A program made the position numbers and the translations under genes. DNA of 64,000 nucleotides from Poritiphilus flavus (lineage in GTDB: Bacteria > Bacteroidota > Bacteroidia > Flavobacteriales > Flavobacteriaceae): contig NZ_WXYO01000002.1 in the NCBI RefSeq assembly GCF_009901585.1, forward strand, positions 714,769 to 778,768, in the 5' to 3' direction. The notes beneath the pieces were generated by a model. That model made no database searches and was not told where the DNA came from. It saw only the letters and a program-made list of their open reading frames with translations. Of the stretch, positions 49,673 through 57,867 are shown one piece after another; position 1 is the first letter of the stretch; each line of letters begins with the position of its first letter.

Positions 49673-50176
49673 ATGAAGAAAAATCTACTACTAACTGTAT
49701 TACTGGTATTCCTGATTGCCATGAATGCGGTATTGTTATTCCTGTTGTTCAACAAATCCGATAATAAACAGGGGCCGCCTCACGAATTTGTGGTACGGCA
49801 GCTGAATTTTTCGGACGAGCAAACAGAACAATATCACCTTTTGGAGCAAAGATTTCGGGAACGTATGCGACCTGTTCACCATCGTACCAGGGAGCTCAAA
49901 GACGCCCTATTCAATTCCGTAACTGATGAAAACACTTCTCAAGTTATTGTCGATTCACTTACTACCCTTATAGGGAATTTAGAAAAGGCCCGGGATACCG
50001 AAGTTTTTAATCATTTCAGGGCTATTTATGATTTATGCGATAGCGAACAAAAACAGCGATTTCAGAAGTTGATAGGAAATGTGATGCAGCGCCGCGGACC
50101 AGGCGGTCCACCACCACCTGAAGGGCGCCACCATCCGCCGCCACCAGGAGGACGGCAAGGACCTCCACCAAGGTAA
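49673..50176 (+). CDS. Spy/CnrX-like periplasmic heavy-metal sensor (triad 1)
   Basis: This protein of about 167 residues has an N-terminal membrane anchor (LLLTVLLVFLIAMNAVLLFLL), followed by helices resembling the Spy/CpxP/CnrX fold: LNFSDEQTEQYHLLEQRF, RPVHHRTRELKDAL, and FNHFRAIYDLCDSEQKQRF. The last 25 residues are Pro/Gly-rich with His pairs (GRHHPPPPGG), which could bind metal. The ATG at 49673 is one base after the stop of the previous gene; an upstream in-frame ATG (49658) would overlap it and spoil the signal anchor. Its role as input to the sigma/anti-sigma pair is inferred from gene order. Confidence 0.85.
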   Translation: MKKNLLLTVLLVFLIAMNAVLLFLLFNKSDNKQGPPHEFVVRQLNFSDEQTEQYHLLEQRFRERMRPVHHRTRELKDALFNSVTDENTSQVIVDSLTTLIGNLEKARDTEVFNHFRAIYDLCDSEQKQRFQKLIGNVMQRRGPGGPPPPEGRHHPPPPGGRQGPPPR

Positions 50177-50198
50177 ATTCTAACGCTTTACAAAACTA

Positions 50199-50229
50199 AA
50201 ACCTCAAGTATTTGAGGTTTTTTTTTTTT
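50199..50229 (+). terminator. Rho-independent terminator after the sensor gene
   Basis: The 9-bp stem AAACCTCAA / TTGAGGTTT with a 4-base loop is followed by a run of nine T. It separates the sigma triad from the EF-hand gene, so the latter either has its own promoter or is reached by readthrough. Confidence 0.93.
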
Positions 50230-50296
50230 GATCCGGCGCAAGATTTCCAGAGAAAACTAATCTAAAGTTTAAAGAAATCATTTAAAACAATACAGA

Positions 50297-50593
50297 ATGA
50301 AAAGAAATAAGCTAAAGTATTTCACGATTGTTGCCCTAATGCTGGCCACTGCTATGGCGCATGCGCAGTCTACGGAAGGCGAGAGGCAAAATAACAGAAG
50401 GCCATCGCTTGATCAGCTATTTGCAGACCTGGATGAGAATGAAGACGGCAAACTCTCCAAAGCGGAGATAAAGGGCCCTTTGAAGCGGGATTTTGACAAG
50501 TTTGACACTGATGAAGACGGGTATCTTACCCGGGAGGAATTGAAGAAAGCGCCTAAGCCGGAAGGAAGAAGGCCTAGAAACAGGGATAATTAA
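50297..50593 (+). CDS. Secreted EF-hand protein
   Basis: This is a 98-residue exported protein with a signal peptide (about 1-24, ending AMAHAQ) and two EF-hand loops: DLDENEDGKLSKAE at about 44-57 and DTDEDGYLTREE at about 71-82. These should bind calcium. The C-terminus is basic and Pro-rich (PKPEGRRPRNR). It lies between the terminator of the sigma triad and the YHYH lipoprotein gene (12 bp downstream), and the pairing with a YHYH gene is seen in other flavobacteria. The molecular target is unknown. Confidence 0.88.
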   Translation: MKRNKLKYFTIVALMLATAMAHAQSTEGERQNNRRPSLDQLFADLDENEDGKLSKAEIKGPLKRDFDKFDTDEDGYLTREELKKAPKPEGRRPRNRDN

Positions 50594-50604
50594 CAAAATA
50601 ATCG

Positions 50605-51411
50605 ATGATGAAAAGAACGATCAAAACTTTGACCATGCTAAGCATTATGCTTGGTATTTCCGCATTAGCCTTTATGGCGTGCAGTTCAGATAGCGATGAG
50701 GTAGCCGAAGACATCATAGGTAATGAGGATGGAGAAGATGCAGCGGATGAGGACGGTGATTCCAGCGCTGAACTACACGCCGCTTTTCTGGAGTTCGATG
50801 AAGACAATACAGACATATACTTGGATGGCTCCAATGTGGTTATTGAGACCAACGGACTCCCCAATCATTCCACGGTATATTGGGGTGAGGGAAATGCTCT
50901 ATACGAAGACGAACCCGACGTTGCCCTTACACCTTCGATCATTCCAAATTTTGATGGTTCTGCTGTGTTGACAGTCTCCGCCAATCCGGAGCTTGCCAGC
51001 AGTTCTACTTCTACCCAATTGGGCAGCATAGGGATCGCGATTAGCGGAGCTGCAATATTTAACGATCAGGAAGGCAATGGACCACTAAGTGGTGCCATTG
51101 GGAGTTTGGATTATACCGGCGGACATATCGGTCCTTCGGTGTATCACTACCACCTGGAACCCAAAGCATGGTCTGATGACGATGATAGCCTTATAGGTAT
51201 CCTGGCTGACGGCTTCTTTATATACGGAAGGAAGTGCAACTCTACCGGGGATTATCCAACGGATCTTGATGCTTCCGGAGGCCATACCCATACCACACAA
51301 CATTCTACAGAGCCGGAATATCATTATCACATCATCAATGAATTATACTTTAGTCAATATTATGTTCTTTTCGCAGGTGATTACCAGGGAACTCCGAGTA
51401 GAATCAATTAA
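50605..51411 (+). CDS. YHYH-domain lipoprotein
   Basis: This is a 268-residue surface lipoprotein. The lipobox is FMAC with Cys26, followed by an acidic spacer (EDIIGNEDGEDAADEDGD). The YHYH domain includes VYHYHLEP, ADGFFIYGRKC, and YHYHI near the end, and His-rich GGHTHTTQHS. The domain's function is not established; the His clusters suggest metal binding. Start codons are at 50605 and 50608. The 3' end overlaps the start of the next gene by about 50 bp in another frame. Confidence 0.88.
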   Translation: MMKRTIKTLTMLSIMLGISALAFMACSSDSDEVAEDIIGNEDGEDAADEDGDSSAELHAAFLEFDEDNTDIYLDGSNVVIETNGLPNHSTVYWGEGNALYEDEPDVALTPSIIPNFDGSAVLTVSANPELASSSTSTQLGSIGIAISGAAIFNDQEGNGPLSGAIGSLDYTGGHIGPSVYHYHLEPKAWSDDDDSLIGILADGFFIYGRKCNSTGDYPTDLDASGGHTHTTQHSTEPEYHYHIINELYFSQYYVLFAGDYQGTPSRIN

Positions 51412-51997
51412 AATACCGCTTCTTGGTATAGCGGTATTAGTTTCTGCCTGTGCTCATAATAAACAGCGATCTGAAGTAGCACCTAATGTTGTGGAAATTC
51501 CTGAGATAGAGGTTAAAAAGGAAGATTTAGAGCTTCGGCCTATGGAGGGAAAGTGGTACCGGAACAACGAGCCCTTTAACGGATACGCCATGAGATGCTA
51601 CCCGGACGGGAGTCCTGCTGAACGAACAACGTATCGCGATGGTAAAAAAGAAGGAGAGGCCACAAAGTGGTATCAGGACGGGGTACTTAAGAAAAAGGCC
51701 TTTTACAAAGCGAATAAGTTGCATGGGGAGATCCATACCTGGTGGCCAGACGGGTCTCCCGCATCCGCCCTGAATTACCAAAATGGCTCAAAAGACGGGG
51801 AGCAGATGAGATGGTACCCCAACGGACAGATTTCCCGTAAAACCAACTTTAGTATGGGGAAGGAGGAAGGCATGCAGCAAGCCTGGTTGAAGAATGGAAA
51901 GATATATGTCAATTACGAGTCAAAGAACGGGCGCACTTTTGGTCTGAGAAAAGCGAAATTGTGTTACGAGTTAAAAGATGAGATCGTACAGCGTTAG
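51362..51997 (+). CDS. MORN/YwqK-type repeat lipoprotein
   Basis: This lipoprotein of about 211 residues has a probable lipobox ending in VSAC. The signal segment is SIKIPLLGIAVLVSAC, so the start is near ATG 51362 or GTG 51377 rather than the far-upstream ATG 51266, which would run through the YHYH coding sequence. The body is built of about six MORN-like repeats of the form YPDGSPAERTTYRDGKKEGE (here about residues 83-102 of the protein), as in the YwqK family. The YwqK antitoxin name is historical and toxin-antitoxin function is not supported here. The stop overlaps the SCO gene by 20 bp. Confidence 0.82.
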   Translation: MFFSQVITRELRVESIKIPLLGIAVLVSACAHNKQRSEVAPNVVEIPEIEVKKEDLELRPMEGKWYRNNEPFNGYAMRCYPDGSPAERTTYRDGKKEGEATKWYQDGVLKKKAFYKANKLHGEIHTWWPDGSPASALNYQNGSKDGEQMRWYPNGQISRKTNFSMGKEEGMQQAWLKNGKIYVNYESKNGRTFGLRKAKLCYELKDEIVQR

Positions 51998-52640
51998 TTT
52001 ACTAGGGATATTAATGCTTCTTTTCCTTGCCAGATGTGAGGAAAAGCCGAAAAAAGGAAGCAGGGTAGCCTCGCTTCCATACTACAATGACTCCCGGTTT
52101 ACTCCCAGGTGGTTGGAAGCCGGGAGCGAAATACTGAAGGAATTTCACCGTATCCCGGAATTTGATCTGGTCAATCAGGATGGTGAAACAATAACCCAAC
52201 AGACCTTTAATGATAAGATCTATGTAGCTGATTTCATATTTACCACCTGTCCTGGTATTTGCCCCAGGATGACAGCAAATATGGCGTTGCTGCAGGAAGC
52301 TTATATTAATGACACTGATGTTCTGTTACTCTCACATTCCGTTACTCCGGAAATAGATTCTGTCCCTGTCCTGAAAAGTTTTGCTCAATCCAAAGGTATA
52401 CAAAGTGGCAAGTGGCATTTGGCTACGGGAGACAGAACGCAGATATACGACCTGGGAAGGAATTATTACTTCGCCGAGGAAGACCTTGGAGCAGTGAAGA
52501 CAGCAAACGATTTTTTGCATACGGAGAATTTTGTTCTGGTGGATAAGAACAGACATATCAGAGGAATTTACAACGGATTGAACAAAACTTCCGTCCGCCA
52601 GTTGATGGCGGATATTGAAACCCTTAAACGGGAAAACTGA
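51978..52640 (+). CDS. SCO1/SenC-family protein, lipoprotein
   Basis: This is a 220-residue thioredoxin-fold lipoprotein (lipobox FLARC, Cys20). The copper-binding motif is CPGIC (Cys91, Cys95) and the third ligand His is His181 (HTENFVLVD). SCO proteins deliver copper to the CuA site of cytochrome c oxidase or act in thiol redox control. It is the last gene of the group that begins with the ECF triad, and it makes copper homeostasis the most likely theme. A terminator follows 36 bp after the stop. The ORF begins inside the preceding gene. Confidence 0.94.
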   Translation: MRSYSVSLLGILMLLFLARCEEKPKKGSRVASLPYYNDSRFTPRWLEAGSEILKEFHRIPEFDLVNQDGETITQQTFNDKIYVADFIFTTCPGICPRMTANMALLQEAYINDTDVLLLSHSVTPEIDSVPVLKSFAQSKGIQSGKWHLATGDRTQIYDLGRNYYFAEEDLGAVKTANDFLHTENFVLVDKNRHIRGIYNGLNKTSVRQLMADIETLKREN

Positions 52641-52675
52641 TTTTTGTTGAGGATTGTTTTTAGCGTTTGTTTGTC

Positions 52676-52706
52676 AAGGGAAGTGTACTTGTACTACTTC
52701 CCTTTT
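52676..52706 (+). terminator. Terminator after the SCO gene (also one arm of an inverted repeat)
   Basis: AAGGGAAGT / ACTTCCCTT form a 9-bp stem around an 11-base loop, followed by TTTTG. The loop region is the same 24-base element that is inverted at 53792-53815. Confidence 0.75.
52678..52701 (+). repeat. 24-bp inverted repeat, left arm
   Basis: The element reads GGGAAGTGTACTTGTACT and then ACTTCC. Its exact reverse complement is at 53792-53815, and the 1.1 kb between the two holds one gene (52757-53785). Confidence 0.85.
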
Positions 52707-52756
52707 GATTTTTAATCCCTTCTCCTGTCTTAACTTATTCTATGTACTTTTAGAGC

Positions 52757-53785
52757 ATGCGAAATTTTTGTATTCTGGCGATCTGCATGTTGATTTTGTC
52801 TTGTTCCGGGAAAAGACAAAGTCACCGGTACGCCGAGCTAGAGATCGATATTATCTGGGAAGATTCCGTAAGTATACGCGCTATTGAAATTATGCCGGGA
52901 AGCCTGGCTTTTGCAGCTGACCAGGGGATCTTTGGCTCGGTAGACCTTCAAACACATAAAGTAAGGACCAGTGTTCAGCGCTACGATTCCATACTACCGC
53001 ACTTCAGAGCTGTAGCTCATACGGATACGGACTTTTTTATGCTATCCATAGCCAGTCCAGCCTTGTTGTATAAGACGGGTAATGAAGGGCGAATGGAATT
53101 GGTTTATAAAGAAGAGGATCCGAAGGTTTTCTACGACGCCATGACTTTTTGGGATAATAAGGAGGGGATCGCGGTTGGGGATGCTATGAACGGTTGCCTT
53201 TCCATTTTGATTACCAGGGACGGCGGAACTCAATGGGAAAAGTTGGATTGTTCAAAATTACCAAAAGCCCTACCCGAGGAAGGAGCCTTTGCCGCTAGTA
53301 ACAGCAATATTGCCGTCATTGGGGATAAGACCTGGGTGGCCACCTCCAAAGGAAGGGTGCTGTATTCTGATGACAGAGGCAAAAGCTGGGAAGTATTTCA
53401 AACTCCTGTAAATGGGGTAGAAGCAACCCATGGCATTTATAGTCTGTCTTTCTGGGATAATAAACTTGGGGTGGCTTTTGGCGGAGATTACACCAAACCC
53501 GATCGGAATACCGCCAATAAGGCCATTACCTTAGATGGGGGTAAAAGTTGGGAATTGCTTGCGGAAGGGCTACCTCCGGGATATAAGAGCTGTGTGCAAT
53601 TCATTCCGGGAGGGGGAGGGGAAGACCTGGTTGCCTTGGGCTTTACTGGCATAGCCTATTCCACTGACCAGGGTAAAAGCTGGGAGGAACTATCCGATGA
53701 ACCTTTTTACACCCTTCGTTTCCTGAATGATTCTATCGCATATGCGGCCGGCAAGAACCGTATCGCCCGATTAAGGTTTAAATAG
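52757..53785 (+). CDS. BNR/Ycf48-like propeller lipoprotein
   Basis: This is a 342-residue lipoprotein (lipobox ILSC, Cys16) with BNR/Asp-box repeats typical of Ycf48/photosystem-II-stability-like or VPS10-like propellers: TRDGGTQWEKL, SDDRGKSWEVF, TLDGGKSWELL, STDQGKSWEEL. Relatives in non-photosynthetic bacteria are often misnamed oxidoreductases. It is flanked by a 24-bp inverted repeat (52678-52701 and 53792-53815) that lies just outside both ends. The close relative by motif is the giant propeller protein at 7019-10228, though the two are very different in size. Confidence 0.85.
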   Translation: MRNFCILAICMLILSCSGKRQSHRYAELEIDIIWEDSVSIRAIEIMPGSLAFAADQGIFGSVDLQTHKVRTSVQRYDSILPHFRAVAHTDTDFFMLSIASPALLYKTGNEGRMELVYKEEDPKVFYDAMTFWDNKEGIAVGDAMNGCLSILITRDGGTQWEKLDCSKLPKALPEEGAFAASNSNIAVIGDKTWVATSKGRVLYSDDRGKSWEVFQTPVNGVEATHGIYSLSFWDNKLGVAFGGDYTKPDRNTANKAITLDGGKSWELLAEGLPPGYKSCVQFIPGGGGEDLVALGFTGIAYSTDQGKSWEELSDEPFYTLRFLNDSIAYAAGKNRIARLRFK

Positions 53786-53791
53786 AAAGGA

Positions 53792-53815
53792 GGAAGTAGT
53801 ACAAGTACACTTCCC
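53792..53815 (-). repeat. 24-bp inverted repeat, right arm
   Basis: This is the exact reverse complement of 52678-52701. It starts 6 bp after the stop of the propeller gene. The GGAAGT / ACTTCC ends can also form a hairpin, but no T run follows. Confidence 0.85.
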
Positions 53816-53869
53816 CCCATTACAACTAAGGCTGCCGGGAGGCAGCCAACCCAAACCAACTAAACTGAA

Positions 53870-54220
53870 TTATGCGTATACTACTCGGTAGTTTCTTCCT
53901 CGTTTGGCGTACAATACTCCCCGATATTTGAAGTATCTCTTACCTTTTATGAAAACCACTCTATGACCTCTTGGCAAAGTACGGATCTTAATACCTGCCG
54001 GAGCTGCACATACTACGAACCTATTGCCTCTTGCCCTGTACCAAACCCCTCCGGCCAGGTGAAATCTTACTCCACCGTGAACATAGACTTTGGGTTTGTT
54101 TAAAGTAGTGACTACGGTTCCATATCTGGGATATACCTTCACAACAGTCCGCTGTCCGTAAACAGCTCCCAAACTTCCCAGAAGGATTATCCCTATCAAA
54201 AGTAATTTCAAGCTTTTCAT
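53870..54220 (-). CDS. DUF6515-like secreted basic protein
   Basis: This is a 116-residue exported protein with a signal peptide (about 1-22, ending AVYGQ) and a Tyr/Arg/Val-rich mature part of short strands (VVKVYPRYGTVVT, VYVHGGVRFHLAGGVWYRARG, RYFKYRGVLYAKRG at 95-108). The pattern matches DUF6515, a small family of unknown function in Bacteroidota. It is alone, converging with the propeller gene, and its upstream side is the terminator of the sensor gene. Confidence 0.75.
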   Translation of the reverse strand: MKSLKLLLIGIILLGSLGAVYGQRTVVKVYPRYGTVVTTLNKPKVYVHGGVRFHLAGGVWYRARGNRFVVCAAPAGIKIRTLPRGHRVVFIKGKRYFKYRGVLYAKRGRNYRVVYA

Positions 54221-54318
54221 AACATTTATTTTAATGGGTTTACTACTTAGACCTCCTGGAATCCTCAGGGTTTAATCTCCAATTGTGCAATTCGTCGAAT
54301 TTGGAGTAGTTTTTACCC

Positions 54319-54354
54319 AAAAAAAAGTCTGCCTGGTGATATTCCAGGCAGACT
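54319..54354 (-). terminator. Rho-independent terminator of ECF triad 2
   Basis: An 11-bp perfect stem (AGTCTGCCTGG / CCAGGCAGACT) with a 7-base loop is followed on the minus strand by eight T. It ends the 54379-55936 operon. Confidence 0.95.
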
Positions 54355-54378
54355 AACTAATCCGAACCTTTTTTAAAT

Positions 54379-54831
54379 CTAATTTCTGTTCATTCTTCGT
54401 TCCTGTATACGTTTTAGCAGGCGCCTGTTAAAATCCTCTTCCGCCTTGATCAGCAGGAAAGTCTTCTTGGGAGAGACTGCCTCACTGATTTTTCGCAAAT
54501 ATTCCACATTCAGGCGGTGTTTTTCTTGTTCCAGGGCAATGAGTTGGCTTAAGAGTTTATTGGCTTCATTTTCAGACAGCCCTTCAAAATCTACAAGTTT
54601 GCTTCGGATCTCCCTTCTTTCCTTTTGGTTTAAGGCAGCCTTTTTTTCTTCGTGCTCATTGTAAAGCGGCCAAAATACTTGTGCTTCCTGGGAAGTGAGT
54701 CCAAGGCGCTCTGTTATAAAAGCTACTTTTAGGGTTTTAATCCGTTCTTTTCCCGGCCTGTTCTGTCCGTAAAAAACTGTTGCGCTACATAAGAACAACA
54801 GCAATACCCCTATTTTGCTGTATTTACTCAT
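54379..54831 (-). CDS. Periplasmic sensor of ECF sigma factor, Spy-like (triad 2)
   Basis: This is a 150-residue exported helical protein: signal peptide about 1-22 (VFYGQ), then TERLGLTSQEAQVFWPLYNEHEEKKAALNQ and further charged helices resembling the Spy/LTXXQ fold, here at about residues 40-70. It is named sensor of ECF-type sigma factor in flavobacterial annotation. The ORF overlaps the upstream anti-sigma-like gene by 8 bp. Together with 54824-55360 and 55394-55936 it forms a sigma/anti-sigma/sensor triad. The signal it detects is unknown; it lacks the His/Pro-rich tail of the triad-1 sensor. Confidence 0.85.
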   Translation of the reverse strand: MSKYSKIGVLLLFLCSATVFYGQNRPGKERIKTLKVAFITERLGLTSQEAQVFWPLYNEHEEKKAALNQKERREIRSKLVDFEGLSENEANKLLSQLIALEQEKHRLNVEYLRKISEAVSPKKTFLLIKAEEDFNRRLLKRIQERRMNRN

Positions 54832-55360
54832 CGCTGTCTAAATTTAGTTCACCAAAATCCCCATCCAAATCATCAAAATCTTGCAGGTTCTCGTCTAAAT
54901 ATTCGATTATGTTTTCTTCGTCTATGGTAGATTCTAAAAAGTCGTCTATTTCCAATTCGTCCACCGAGACCATTTCTGCGAGTTCATAGGAATTCAATCC
55001 CAACTCCGTCTGTTCAAAATAGGCCTCGATTTCCGTCCCGGCCAAATCGTCAAAGGTCAGACTTTCACCGGAATTCCATGTTAACCCAAAAAACAGTAAC
55101 AGGGCTGCGGCGACTGAAGCCGCTGCAAAGTAGTACTTTCTGTAAGTCCTAAGCTTAATAACTTTCGGATCCTTTTCCTCCTCCAGTTTGTCCAATAAAC
55201 TTTTATCCAGCTTGTCAAAATAACCTTCAGGCACGGCAAACCCCTCCTTTTCCGGAAGTTTTGGTCCTTCAGCCCCCATCTTCTTCATCAAGCGGGCGTT
55301 GAAGTCCTCAAAGTACCCGTCCGGGGTTTTAAATTGCTGCTTTTTGTATTTCTTGTCCAT
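54824..55360 (-). CDS. Acidic membrane protein, probable anti-sigma factor (triad 2)
   Basis: This is a 178-residue protein. The cytoplasmic part has two repeated motifs of the form PDGYFEDFNARLMKK and PEGYFDKLDKSLLDKLE, one TM helix (YYFAAASVAAALLLFFGL, about 75-93), and a strongly acidic periplasmic tail ending DDFDDLDGDFGELNLDSDE. I do not recognise a named domain. Position between an ECF sigma gene and a sensor gene, and the GYFxxF repeats seen in bacteroidetal anti-sigma-like proteins, make an anti-sigma role likely. The two GYF motifs may contact sigma. Confidence 0.75.
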   Translation of the reverse strand: MDKKYKKQQFKTPDGYFEDFNARLMKKMGAEGPKLPEKEGFAVPEGYFDKLDKSLLDKLEEEKDPKVIKLRTYRKYYFAAASVAAALLLFFGLTWNSGESLTFDDLAGTEIEAYFEQTELGLNSYELAEMVSVDELEIDDFLESTIDEENIIEYLDENLQDFDDLDGDFGELNLDSDE

Positions 55361-55393
55361 GCTTTAAGTTTGACTATCAAAACCTTAAAAGGT

Positions 55394-55936
55394 TTACTCT
55401 TCCTTTAAAAAACCCTCAATCTTTTTAACCGCGAGATGGTAAGAGGCCTTTAGTCCACCTACCGAGGTATCCAAAATTTCGGAGATTTCCTCGTACTTCA
55501 TCTCCTCAAAATACTTCATATTGAACACCAGTTTCTGTTTTTCAGGCAATGAGGCAATGGCTTTTTGCAATTTCAATTGGATGTCGTCCCCTTCAAAATA
55601 GACATCAGCCTTCAGGTTCTCAGTCATTCGTTGTTGTAACTCTTCGTTACTAACCCCTAATTTCCTCGATTTAGCCTTGAGGAAACTGAGGGCCTCATTG
55701 GTCCCGATACGGTACATCCACGAATATAACTTACTTTCACCTTTAAACCCCTCAATGCTTTTGAAAACCTTAATAAACGTATTCTGCAATACATCATCTG
55801 CATCATCGTGATCCAGGACTATTCTACGAATATGCCAGTAAAGTCGCTCTTTATAGGTATTTATGAGCACTTCAAAAGCCCTCGCCTGGGTCTCTTTTTG
55901 CTTTAACTGTTGTACTAAGGTCTCTTCAGCGATCAA
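55394..55936 (-). CDS. ECF RNA polymerase sigma factor (triad 2)
   Basis: This is a 180-residue ECF sigma factor. Region 2 includes LDHDDADDVLQNTFIKVFKSI and LYSWMYRIGTNEALSFLK (about 38-90), and region 4 includes SLPEKQKLVFNMKYFEEMKYEEI and SVGGLKASYHLAVKKIE (about 120-175). It heads the second triad, which lies on the opposite strand from the first (48719-50176) with the BNR, SCO and other genes between. The order sigma, one-TM protein, exported helical protein is the same in both triads. Confidence 0.93.
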   Translation of the reverse strand: MIAEETLVQQLKQKETQARAFEVLINTYKERLYWHIRRIVLDHDDADDVLQNTFIKVFKSIEGFKGESKLYSWMYRIGTNEALSFLKAKSRKLGVSNEELQQRMTENLKADVYFEGDDIQLKLQKAIASLPEKQKLVFNMKYFEEMKYEEISEILDTSVGGLKASYHLAVKKIEGFLKEE

Positions 55937-56040
55937 AATCAGCTTGTTAGGTTAACATAAGACCCTTTTTTGTAGAAAAGGTTTAATTCTTATCCCGTTT
56001 TAACCCTGAAGTTTAACCTGCAAGTCTCACAAACAGGGGT

Positions 56041-57867
56041 TTAGGAGGCCAAAGATTGCATTTCTACCAGCTTTTTGTACGGCCCCTTTTGTGCCATAAG
56101 CTCAGCATGTCCTCCCTGCTCCACAATTTTCCCTTTTTGGAGCACCACTATGATATCGGCATTTTGAATAGTACTCAGCCGGTGTGCAATCACCAATGAA
56201 GTGCGATTGCGCATCATCTTTTCCAGGGCATCCTGCACCAGGCGCTCGCTTTCCGTATCCAATGCTGAGGTGGCCTCGTCCAAAACCATAATTGGAGGGT
56301 TCTTCAGCACCGCCCTGGCAATGGACAGCCGCTGCTTCTGGCCCCCGCTTAATTTGGTTCCACCATCTCCTATATTATGGTCATAGCCTTCAGCAAGATC
56401 TGCTATGAATTCATGGGCGTTCGCGATCTTGGCCGCTGCAATGATCTCATCCTCCGTAGCATCTTCCTTCCCAAGGGCTATATTATTTCGAACGGAATCA
56501 TTGAACAAAATTGAGTCCTGGGTAACCAGGCCTGTCAGATCCCGAAGCGATTTTTTGGAAAGGTCTTTTATATCGATGCCATCAATGGAAATGACTCCTG
56601 CATTTACATCGTAAAAACGTGTAATAAGATTGGCAATAGTACTTTTCCCGCTTCCGGATTTCCCTACCAGGGCCACTGTGCTTCCTTTAGGGACTTCCAG
56701 GCTGAAGTCTTTGAGCACGTATTCATTATCGTACTTAAAGGAAACGTTCTTAATGGAAATACCGCTTTCAAAGGTTTCCTTTTCAATGGCATTTTCCTTT
56801 TCTACAATGGGGTTTTCGGTCTCAAGGATCTCCAACACACGTTCTGCCGCGGCATTGCCTTTGCGTACCCCATAGGATGCCTTGCTCAGTGCTTTGGCCG
56901 GTGTCAGTATATTATAAGCCAGCCCCATATAGGCAATGAAGGAAGAGGCATCCAGTGTTTTATCTACCAGGACCATCTTACCACCAAACCAAAGTAAAAC
57001 CCCAATGACCAGGATACCCAGGAACTCCCCGGTTGGAGAAGCGAGGTTCTGACGGTTCAGCAATTTGTTCGAGAAATGGAAGAAGCGTTCAGTAGAATTC
57101 TTGAATGTCTGATAGAACCTGGATTCCGCGTTAAAAGCCTTGATCACCCTGAGGCCACCAAGGGTCTCCTCAACAATTGAAAGAAACTTTCCCTGTTCTT
57201 TTTGTACCCTGTCCGACTTCCTCTTAAGCGACTTGCCGATGCGCGAAATAATGGCCCCGGCCAGCGGGATAAAAATAAAGACGAAGATCGTTAGCTTGGC
57301 GCTGATCAGGAACATCACGATTATGGTGAAAATAATGGTCAGTGGCTCGCGCACTATGAGCTCTAAAATGGAGAGGAACGAATGCTGGATTTCCAGTACG
57401 TCCGACGTAATACGGGCAATCACATCACCTTTCCGCTTTTCGGAATAAAAGGAGATCGGTAAAGCGTTGATCTTTTGGTACATCTCATTTCGGATGTCGC
57501 GTAATACCCCGTTTCTCAAAAAGGTGATGAAATACATCGCCAGGTAATTGAAGATGTTCTTCAGGAGGAATAGCACTAGAACAAGGCCTATTACCAGAAC
57601 CAGTCCCTTCATTTCGTCCTCACCGGAGTATTGCGTCACGCGATAATTCATATAATCCATGAAGTAATCCTTGAGATCCCCTATCCCGGTGTAGGCAGGT
57701 GCTGATGTCAATCGCTCGGCCTTATCAAAAAGGACGTTGAGCATGGGAATAAGAGCGGCAAATGAAAGGGCGCTAAATAAAGCGTAAAGTATGTTGAAAA
57801 ATATGTTCAGTAATCCATACCTCCTGTAAGGTATGGCATAACGAAGGATCTTTCTGAAATACTCCAT
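56041..57867 (-). CDS. ABC transporter, MsbA-like fused permease/ATPase
   Basis: This is a 608-residue half-transporter with an ABC_membrane domain of six TM helices (about 15-330) and a C-terminal ATPase. Walker A is GKSGSGKST at 402-410, and the signature LSGGQKQRLSIARA and the Walker B MVLDEATSALD follow. The nearest relatives are MsbA-like lipid exporters or multidrug exporters. The start codon overlaps the stop of the phosphohexomutase gene (TAATG), which argues for translational coupling. The substrate is unknown. Confidence 0.93.
   Translation of the reverse strand: MEYFRKILRYAIPYRRYGLLNIFFNILYALFSALSFAALIPMLNVLFDKAERLTSAPAYTGIGDLKDYFMDYMNYRVTQYSGEDEMKGLVLVIGLVLVLFLLKNIFNYLAMYFITFLRNGVLRDIRNEMYQKINALPISFYSEKRKGDVIARITSDVLEIQHSFLSILELIVREPLTIIFTIIVMFLISAKLTIFVFIFIPLAGAIISRIGKSLKRKSDRVQKEQGKFLSIVEETLGGLRVIKAFNAESRFYQTFKNSTERFFHFSNKLLNRQNLASPTGEFLGILVIGVLLWFGGKMVLVDKTLDASSFIAYMGLAYNILTPAKALSKASYGVRKGNAAAERVLEILETENPIVEKENAIEKETFESGISIKNVSFKYDNEYVLKDFSLEVPKGSTVALVGKSGSGKSTIANLITRFYDVNAGVISIDGIDIKDLSKKSLRDLTGLVTQDSILFNDSVRNNIALGKEDATEDEIIAAAKIANAHEFIADLAEGYDHNIGDGGTKLSGGQKQRLSIARAVLKNPPIMVLDEATSALDTESERLVQDALEKMMRNRTSLVIAHRLSTIQNADIIVVLQKGKIVEQGGHAELMAQKGPYKKLVEMQSLAS

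Noticed and set aside
51266-51361. N-terminal extension of the MORN-type protein to the ATG at 51266
   Set aside because: It would run through the YHYH coding sequence and place the signal peptide in the interior.
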